11,179 nucleotides of DNA from an uncultured Veillonella sp. GTDB taxonomy: Bacteria; Bacillota; Negativicutes; Veillonellales; Veillonellaceae. The notes beneath the pieces are model-generated. The model had not been told where the DNA came from. It did no database searches and saw nothing but the letters and a program-made list of their open reading frames with translations. Positions 6,232 to 11,179 of this stretch are shown here, in pieces. The translations under genes and the position numbers were made by a program. The DNA lies in NCBI RefSeq assembly GCF_934190855.1, contig NZ_CAKPTN010000048.1, forward strand, positions 1 to 11,179. Direction: 5' to 3'. The stretch's first letter is position 1. Each line of letters begins with the position of its first letter.

Positions 6232-7509
6232 CTATTTTTCAAAACGTACTTCGATAGCTCGAGCATGTGCTTCAAGGCCTTCTGTACGAGCTAATGTAGT
6301 AATGTGTGTTGCCACTTCTTCTAATCGTTCTTTTGTGAATTGTGTAAAGGATGTACGTTTCACGAAATCATATACACCAAGTGGAGATGAGAAACGTGCT
6401 GTACCACTGGTAGGCAACACGTGATTTGTACCGCCTAAGTAATCGCCCAATGGCTCAGATGCATAAGCGCCGAGGAATACAGAGCCTGCATTTTGAACGA
6501 GGCTCATATAGCTCATCGGATCAGGCAATTGGATTTCCAAATGCTCTGGCGCCACTTCATTCATTACCGTAAACATATCTTCAACGCTGTCCATAACGGC
6601 AATATAACTGTTATTTTCAACAGCAGGACGAGCGATGCTTTCACGAGGTAATAATTTCAATTGACGTTCTACCTCATCAGATACGGCATTTGCTAGGCTT
6701 TCACTAGTAGTAACCATAATGGCGCGCGCACGAGGATCATGTTCCGCTTGGGACAAAAGATCCGCAGCGAGGTGAACTGGATTAGCACTATCGTCAGCAA
6801 TGACGCCAATTTCACTAGGGCCCGCAATCATGTCGATATCAACTTGACCGAACACTTGGCGTTTTGCAGTGGCTACGTAAATATTGCCAGGACCTACGAT
6901 TTTATCAACCTTTGGAATGCTTTCCGTACCATACGCAAGGGCCGCCACGCCTTGAGCGCCACCTACTTGGTATACCGCATCAACGCCAGCAAGTTTTGCG
7001 GCGCCCAATACAGCAGGATTAATACCATCCTTTTGAGGCGGTGTGACCATAACGATTTCTTTAACGCCTGCAATTTTAGCTGGCAATGCAGTCATGATAA
7101 TAGTAGAAGGATACGCTGCTGTGCCACCAGGAACATAAAGACCAACGCGAGCCAATGGAATCACCTTTTGACCACGGATAATGCCTGGTGTATCCATATC
7201 TACGAAACCTTGCTCAATTTCACGGCTGTGAAACTCAGTAATATTAGATTTTGCCTTTAATAAAGCAGCTTTTAAATCATCAGACAAGGACTCATAGGCA
7301 GCGTCGATTTCCTCTTGAGGCATCTTGAAATCCTCGATGGATACACCATCAAATTTTTCAGAGTATGCCTTTAACGCCGCATCACCATTGGTACGAACGT
7401 CGGCTATGATATCGTACACGCGGCGTTCAATTTCCATGTCGGTAGTTTGTTGTGTATAATCTCGTACGATACTGAGCATCGCCTCTAATGATTCCTTATA
7501 AATTTTCAT
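6232..7509 (-). CDS. hisD: Histidinol dehydrogenase
   Basis: A 425-residue zinc enzyme that performs the last two oxidations, histidinol to histidinal to histidine, with two NAD+. Present are the YVPGG-TAAYPST segment, the NAD-site GGAQGVAALAYGTESIP and IVGPGN blocks, the zinc ligands in SQAEHDPRA (Gln254, His257), the catalytic pair in APEHLEI (Glu322, His323), the third ligand Asp356 in PLGDYLGGTNHVLPTSG, and the C-terminal His415 in LEAHARAIEVR. The ATG at 7509 follows AAGGA by 6 nt; the TTG codon immediately before it is not needed. It follows hisZG after about 65 bp and is co-transcribed with it. Confidence 0.96.
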   Translation of the reverse strand: MKIYKESLEAMLSIVRDYTQQTTDMEIERRVYDIIADVRTNGDAALKAYSEKFDGVSIEDFKMPQEEIDAAYESLSDDLKAALLKAKSNITEFHSREIEQGFVDMDTPGIIRGQKVIPLARVGLYVPGGTAAYPSTIIMTALPAKIAGVKEIVMVTPPQKDGINPAVLGAAKLAGVDAVYQVGGAQGVAALAYGTESIPKVDKIVGPGNIYVATAKRQVFGQVDIDMIAGPSEIGVIADDSANPVHLAADLLSQAEHDPRARAIMVTTSESLANAVSDEVERQLKLLPRESIARPAVENNSYIAVMDSVEDMFTVMNEVAPEHLEIQLPDPMSYMSLVQNAGSVFLGAYASEPLGDYLGGTNHVLPTSGTARFSSPLGVYDFVKRTSFTQFTKERLEEVATHITTLARTEGLEAHARAIEVRFEK

Positions 7510-7574
7510 CAAATGTCCTTCTTCCTACTTGAGCTGTCAATATCACTAGTTAAATATAGGATTCGCTCTACTTC

Positions 7575-9176
7575 TTATTTATTAATTGCTTCTGAAAGCT
7601 GATCTATGAGTTTAAAAATGGTGTTTCTCTTTTGTTTTAGTGCCAATGGGTTAGCCACTAAGCGTGTAGATATGGGCTGTAACCAATCGAAGATTTCTAA
7701 GTTGTTCTCACGCAAGGTTGTGCCCGTTTCTGTAATATCTACGATGGCATCTGCTAGCCCTACTAACGGCGCCAACTCAACGGAGCCTTCAATTTTGATG
7801 ATTTCCACATCTTGAGCTCCAAAGTACTGTTTCGTAATGGTTGGGTACTTTGTGCCGATACGTTGACGACGACCTTCTTTAGGATCATAACCCGCAAGAG
7901 AGGCCAAGATAAATTGGCATTTACCAGTTTGTAAATCTAGCATTTCATAGCTTGTATCGTCTTGTTCATCTAGTACATCACTACCAACGATACCGAGGTC
8001 TACAACGCCATTCTTCAAATATGTCGTTACATCAGGGCCTTTAGCGAGGATAACCTCTATAGCATCGCCCAACGGAATGATGAGCTTACGCGCTTTGTTG
8101 CGCAATGGCTCACAATCTACGCCACAGGACTCCAAGAGAGGAATGAAATCCTTCTCTACGCGGCCCTTTGTAAGAGCGATACGCAATTTACCATTATCTT
8201 GATTGTTGCTTTCACCATTCAAGGTCACATCGGTCAACACGTCGATGTTAAAAGCCATGCCAACCGCAGGCATCGGCGTGCCATCAAAGCTAGATAGCAA
8301 GCCGTCATAGCGGCCGCCACTGACGATGTATTGGGACACACCGTCCACATAACCTCTAAATGTGAGGCCTGTGTAATAGGATTGAAGTGGCTCTGTAGAC
8401 ACGTCAATGCGAACCTGTTGACCTGTTTGAGCCACTTGGTTGGCCATGTCTACGAGATTATCAAGAATCCGTTGCGCCGCTGCAGGCAAGATAATTTGGT
8501 TGAGCTCATCCTTAATATCTCGGACCGTACCAAACAAGCGAGGCCATACAGTTAAGAACGGATATAACGCACTATTTTTAAAGTCGGAAATCAACTCGTT
8601 ATAGCGCGGTAAATATTTAGTAAACAAAGCCTCTAATAGCTCTGTTTTTTCCTCGTCGCTAAGACCAAGCACATCGGTAATAGCGCGGGAGAAACGAGCA
8701 TCTCCAATTTCTAATAGTAAATTATTACCGAGCTGAGTTTCATTTACCTCTTTAATAATGGAAAAGCACTCTTGCTCGGCTTCAATGCCTTCATAGCCTA
8801 CCATCTCGATGCCGCCTTGTGTTACTTGGTTCACATCACCGCGGTGCTTTTTATTTTTCATGAACACATCGCCTAAGTAATAGAACGTACGAGGTAGTTC
8901 AATATTAGTAGTCGCCAAAAAACGACCGATTGGCATGGTCAAATCAGGACGAATTACGACGGACTCATCAGAACTATCCATGAACTCGTACATATGCTGA
9001 CCGCGCCCCATTGCATAGCCATTGAATACATCCTTGTACTCCACAAGCGGTGTAGAGATCTTTGTGTACTGGCGGCTACGACATAGACCGAGCACATATT
9101 GGCTCACATCATCCTTGCGCTCCGCTACGGCCCCTATATCATCACGGAATCCCGTAGGTAATTGCTGCTGTACCAT
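7575..9176 (-). CDS. hisZG: HisZ-HisG fusion: ATP phosphoribosyltransferase regulatory and catalytic subunits in one protein
   Basis: A 533-residue fusion catalysing the committed step, ATP + PRPP to phosphoribosyl-ATP. Residues 1 to about 316 are HisZ, the histidyl-tRNA-synthetase-like regulatory subunit: QLPTGFRDD start, YEFMDSSDESVVIRPDLTMP (motif 2-like), YYTGLTFRGY and SGGRYDGLL (class II core), with no anticodon-binding domain. After a polar linker (NGESNNQDNG) residues 330-533 are a short-form HisG: RIALTKGR start, VDLGIVGSDVL, and the PRPP-binding ADAIVDITETGTTLREN. The HisG part lacks the C-terminal regulatory domain of long HisG, as expected when HisZ supplies histidine feedback. 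HisZ and HisG are usually separate proteins that assemble together. ATG at 9176 is chosen for its AAAGGA 8 nt upstream and family-like N terminus; the open frame extends to an ATG at 9209 (11 residues more) with a poorly spaced GAGGGG. Confidence 0.95.
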   Translation of the reverse strand: MVQQQLPTGFRDDIGAVAERKDDVSQYVLGLCRSRQYTKISTPLVEYKDVFNGYAMGRGQHMYEFMDSSDESVVIRPDLTMPIGRFLATTNIELPRTFYYLGDVFMKNKKHRGDVNQVTQGGIEMVGYEGIEAEQECFSIIKEVNETQLGNNLLLEIGDARFSRAITDVLGLSDEEKTELLEALFTKYLPRYNELISDFKNSALYPFLTVWPRLFGTVRDIKDELNQIILPAAAQRILDNLVDMANQVAQTGQQVRIDVSTEPLQSYYTGLTFRGYVDGVSQYIVSGGRYDGLLSSFDGTPMPAVGMAFNIDVLTDVTLNGESNNQDNGKLRIALTKGRVEKDFIPLLESCGVDCEPLRNKARKLIIPLGDAIEVILAKGPDVTTYLKNGVVDLGIVGSDVLDEQDDTSYEMLDLQTGKCQFILASLAGYDPKEGRRQRIGTKYPTITKQYFGAQDVEIIKIEGSVELAPLVGLADAIVDITETGTTLRENNLEIFDWLQPISTRLVANPLALKQKRNTIFKLIDQLSEAINK

Positions 9177-9215
9177 CGTAAACATCCTTTCTATCATTTC
9201 ATTTCTCATATCTGT

Positions 9216-9259
9216 GAAAGCCCCTCATAACAAATACTTAATGAGTTATTGAGGACTTC
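9216..9259 (-). promoter_or_regulatory. Leader hairpin before hisZG
   Basis: The transcript can fold GAAGTCCTCAATAAC against GTTATGAGGGGCTTTC with small bulges and a 13-nt loop, about 40 nt before the start codon. It hides the GAGGGG near the ATG at 9209. No T run follows, so it is not a terminator. No T-box consensus or His-rich leader peptide is visible. Its role is unknown. Confidence 0.4.
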
Positions 9260-9335
9260 AATTTTCTATGAGAAAAAATTTACCTATATCGATACTTTTC
9301 TATTTTATCACTTTATCTGGTTAAAGTATGAAATT

Positions 9336-9364
9336 ATAATATAACGGTTCTATAGAATTGTCAA
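9336..9364 (-). promoter_or_regulatory. Promoter of the main his operon
   Basis: A perfect -35 box TTGACA (9359-9364) is followed by a 17-bp spacer and TATTAT (9336-9341) on the minus strand; an overlapping TATAAT three bases further is an alternative -10. Transcription would begin near 9329 and give a leader of about 150 nt before hisZG. It begins 40 bp after the preceding broken gene, so the his core genes need not depend on the hisK transcript. Confidence 0.75.
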
Positions 9365-9375
9365 TAGAACCGTTA
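9342..9375. promoter_or_regulatory. Candidate operator: 12+12 bp perfect inverted repeat over the his promoter
   Basis: TAACGGTTCTAT and ATAGAACCGTTA form perfect arms with a 10-bp spacer, so arm centres are 22 bp (two helical turns) apart. The -35 box sits at the inner edge of one arm and the other arm fills the promoter spacer. A bound dimer would block RNA polymerase, so a repressor operator is the simplest reading; a TrpR-family HisR-like repressor is one known type of his regulator in Firmicutes, but no regulator gene lies in the window. It could also act as a weak terminator for the upstream genes, though the following sequence is A/T-mixed and not a T run. Confidence 0.6.
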
Positions 9376-9403
9376 ATATTTCATATATTTACTATATATA
9401 TAT

Positions 9404-9769
9404 CTATTTAATTACATCCATATGTAGAAGATCTACATCGTTATAGACTAAATTTGTTATTTCAAACTTATCATTTACGGTAAAACAGCCTTTTATTTCA
9501 TTATATGAAAAAACATAACCACTCATGCTTTCACCACGAATAGAAACAACAGACATAGGCTCAACTACCGCATCAATAGGTACCGCATGACGTCCTAGTT
9601 GATCTATTACAAACTTAGCTTGTTCTCTGTCACATGCCAAAATTTGCCCCAAATCATATATGGCTTGATTTTTCTTTTCATTCCATTCATCATACTTCTT
9701 GCGTTATCTAATGTTATAGAATATACCAATAAGTATAATAAGAGTTAGAATTTTAAGTATTATCTCCAT
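9404..9769 (-). pseudogene. Small membrane-anchored protein of unknown function, interrupted by an in-frame TAA
   Basis: A good start exists at 9769: AGAGGAG, 8 nt, then ATG. It encodes MEIILKILTLIILIGIFYNI, an N-terminal membrane helix, then Arg21 and an in-frame TAA (9704-9706). The same frame continues without another stop for 99 codons to 9404: a charged juxtamembrane stretch RKKYDEWNEKKNQAIYDLG, then a soluble part with DREQAKFVIDQLGRHAVP and GESMSGYVFSYNEIKGCF. A helix followed by a basic stretch and a soluble domain is a natural single protein, so the stop most likely breaks one gene of 121 codons. An 82-codon open frame could begin at a TTG (9652), but no ribosome binding site precedes it. 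I do not recognise the family. It lies 38 bp after another small membrane gene and is more A+T-rich than the his genes. Alternative: a 21-residue membrane peptide plus a separate product. Confidence 0.7.
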
Positions 9770-9807
9770 ACATTCTACTCCTCTAAAATGCCTAATCAGC
9801 TAACACA

Positions 9808-10197
9808 CTAAAAATTCATAAAAATAATTACAGTTACACAGACTAGCATATACGGAATAAAATAAAGATAAAGCATGTTAGCAGAACGACATAAACGTTC
9901 TTTTTCAGAAACCGACAATCCTGTAACCGCTTTAGCAACTTTATTTCTAGAATAAATATCACCTAATACAGCCAATAAAAAGATTACTACTAATACTCTT
10001 GTTCCCCACAAGGTAGGGCCCCAAGGAATTACAGTATATGCTACCACAGCAAGACCTTTTATTAACTGAAAAATTTTAATTTCTAAACTCTTCTTTAAAT
10101 CAATATTGTTTAATCGAAAAGACTGCACTTTAAAAACATCGAATAAGTATATGATAAATACACAAATTATTATATATGTTGCCGCACTATAATTCAT
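9808..10197 (-). CDS. Small four-helix membrane protein, function unknown
   Basis: A 129-residue protein that I cannot assign to a family. Hydrophobic segments lie at about 5-21, 44-58, 65-82 and 108-127, so it should sit in the cytoplasmic membrane with four helices. A basic/polar loop (23-43) follows the first helix, and a charged loop with YSRNKVAKAVTGLSVSEKER lies between helices three and four. The ATG at 10197 is preferred because GGGAG lies 5 nt before it; an ATG four codons upstream has none. The gene begins 41 bp after hisK and ends 38 bp before the broken gene, so the three probably form one transcript. Its composition is more A+T-rich than the his genes, which suggests an accessory insertion between hisK and the main operon. 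A role in histidine metabolism is not shown. Confidence 0.75.
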   Translation of the reverse strand: MNYSAATYIIICVFIIYLFDVFKVQSFRLNNIDLKKSLEIKIFQLIKGLAVVAYTVIPWGPTLWGTRVLVVIFLLAVLGDIYSRNKVAKAVTGLSVSEKERLCRSANMLYLYFIPYMLVCVTVIIFMNF

Positions 10198-10238
10198 ATT
10201 ATCTCCCATTATATTAATCGATTAGGTGAAGCAACCTT

Positions 10239-11102
10239 TTAGCCCCAAACTCGTTCTATATCCGCTACGCTATGTGCATCAGAGCCCAATACAAATGGTA
10301 CTCCGATGACAGCAGCCATGCCTTGAATAAAACGGCTTGGGTACATTTCACGGCAGTCTTGTTTAAAGAAACCGCTCATGTTGTAGTCTAGTTCGCGACC
10401 TTGTACGCGCATGATATGCAAAATATCGCTTACCACTTGCGCATTACGACGATCTAAGTGATGTTCAAAACCAAAGTGATGTTGGTATTTTTTAATCAAA
10501 TCAAAGTGACCAATGCGTTTTGGTGTGTATTCGCCAAGGTCAGCACGCACGGCTTGGCGCACGGTGGAGTAATATTTGTAATATAACTCATATTGCTTTT
10601 CGAGCCACGGACCAAAGCCCTTTTCAAATTCTTCAGGGCTATAGTCTAAGCAGTAAAATGCATTATTAACGCCTTCCATGAAGTGAACAGACAAAATATT
10701 ATCATCCGTCAACGGGCCATAGCGGTCGAGGAACTCTTGAATATCTGCCTCAAAGCCTGGAATGTAATCGACTTCAAAACCGAGGGAGATATCAATATGT
10801 GTGCCATAAGCACGTTGTAATTGACGACCTAGTTCTAAGTAGGTATCAACCTGGTTTAACTTCAAAGACGCTGTGTCATAGGCCTTTTGATCACCACCGT
10901 ATTCAGCTACAAAAGCCTTTGGCAACGGCGCATGCTCTGTAAGGCATACCTTTTCAATGCGCAACTCGATGGCCTTTTCAATCATCAATGCAGTTCGGTC
11001 CCCACTACCATGTGGACACAATTCTGTATGCACATGACCATCTACAAGACGGCTGCGATACTTGCTGTATCCAACGAACTGCCGTTCATCTTTCATGTTC
11101 AT
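10239..11102 (-). CDS. hisK: Histidinol-phosphatase, PHP family (HisK/HisJ type)
   Basis: A 287-residue PHP-domain metal phosphoesterase that removes phosphate from histidinol phosphate, the step between HisC and HisD. PHP motifs in order: DGHVHTELCPHGSGD (His23, His25, His31), LTEHAPLP (Glu56, His57), GFEVDYIPG (Glu110, Asp112), LSVHF (His140), RIGHFDLIKKY (His199) and LGSDAHSV (Asp275, His277). This matches the trinuclear-metal site of bacterial HisK proteins, and the context removes the ambiguity that PHP phosphatases usually carry. The N terminus carries about 20 residues before the first motif. The C terminus stops 10 residues after SDAH, slightly shorter than I recall for B. subtilis HisK (about 16 residues). 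ATG at 11102 follows AGGG by 7 nt. It lies upstream of the main his promoter and is probably transcribed from a promoter at or beyond the right edge. Confidence 0.92.
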   Translation of the reverse strand: MNMKDERQFVGYSKYRSRLVDGHVHTELCPHGSGDRTALMIEKAIELRIEKVCLTEHAPLPKAFVAEYGGDQKAYDTASLKLNQVDTYLELGRQLQRAYGTHIDISLGFEVDYIPGFEADIQEFLDRYGPLTDDNILSVHFMEGVNNAFYCLDYSPEEFEKGFGPWLEKQYELYYKYYSTVRQAVRADLGEYTPKRIGHFDLIKKYQHHFGFEHHLDRRNAQVVSDILHIMRVQGRELDYNMSGFFKQDCREMYPSRFIQGMAAVIGVPFVLGSDAHSVADIERVWG

Positions 11103-11114
11103 TCAATCACCCTA

Positions 11115-11135
11115 TTCGCCCTAACCCTTGGCGAA
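11115..11135 (-). repeat. Short inverted repeat before hisK
   Basis: TTCGCC (11115-11120) and GGCGAA (11130-11135) form a 6-bp stem with a 9-nt loop, about 13 nt before the hisK start. No complete promoter can be seen in the 77 bp before the window edge, because a -35 partner for the TAATAT near 11155 would fall outside. Confidence 0.35.
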
Positions 11136-11179
11136 CCCTTATCTATCATCTGTATATTATTAGTCTTTACTTTAATATC

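Noticed and set aside
9268..9324. 18-codon hydrophobic frame on the plus strand (MRKNLPISILFYFITLSG)
   Set aside because: Its only Shine-Dalgarno-like sequence is too far upstream, it is antisense to the leader, and a chance short frame in A+T-rich DNA is expected.
9177..9335. T-box riboswitch or His-codon leader peptide controlling hisZG
   Set aside because: No AGGGTGG-type T-box consensus, no terminator hairpin with T run, and no minus-strand ATG frame with His codons in the leader.
1..11179. Mobile elements, CRISPR arrays, tRNA or rRNA genes
   Set aside because: No transposase or integrase motifs, no regularly spaced repeats and no cloverleaf-like sequence found on either strand.

Overview
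The window is almost entirely a histidine biosynthesis locus, with every gene on the minus strand. It looks chromosomal and comes from a moderately A+T-rich bacterium with strong AGGAGG/AAAGGA-type ribosome binding sites. The regulatory HisZ protein, a short-form HisG, separate HisI and HisE, a monofunctional HisB and a PHP-type histidinol phosphatase all point to the Firmicutes side. I favour a Negativicutes (Veillonella-like) genome; that is inference from gene style, not proven.

Read in the direction of transcription (high to low coordinates), the layout has five parts. (1) 11102-9404 holds the PHP histidinol-phosphatase gene hisK, a small four-helix membrane protein of unknown function, and a small membrane-anchored protein gene broken by an in-frame TAA. 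(2) 9375-9177 holds a strong promoter whose -35 box lies inside a perfect 12+12 bp inverted repeat (candidate operator), followed by a leader of about 150 nt with a hairpin near the start codon. (3) 9176-2008 holds hisZG (a gene fusion), hisD, hisB, hisA, hisF, hisI, hisE and hisC. (4) After a 208-bp gap containing a 14-bp palindrome and a 9-bp hairpin come hisH and a second, divergent hisF, closed by an intrinsic terminator at 336-367. (5) At the left edge is the 5' end of a carbon-starvation transporter gene, cstA, with its own promoter.

Together the genes encode every step from ATP + PRPP to histidine: HisZG, HisE, HisI, HisA, HisF+HisH, HisB, HisC, HisK, HisD. Three things stand out. HisZ and HisG are one polypeptide. 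The only hisH is away from its usual place and sits directly before a second HisF. That second HisF keeps the ammonia-gate and HisH-contact residues but has lost the catalytic Asp11, the substrate-binding Lys19 and phosphate-site residues. Whether it is a pseudoenzyme partner of HisH or an enzyme with a new reaction is the main open question here.
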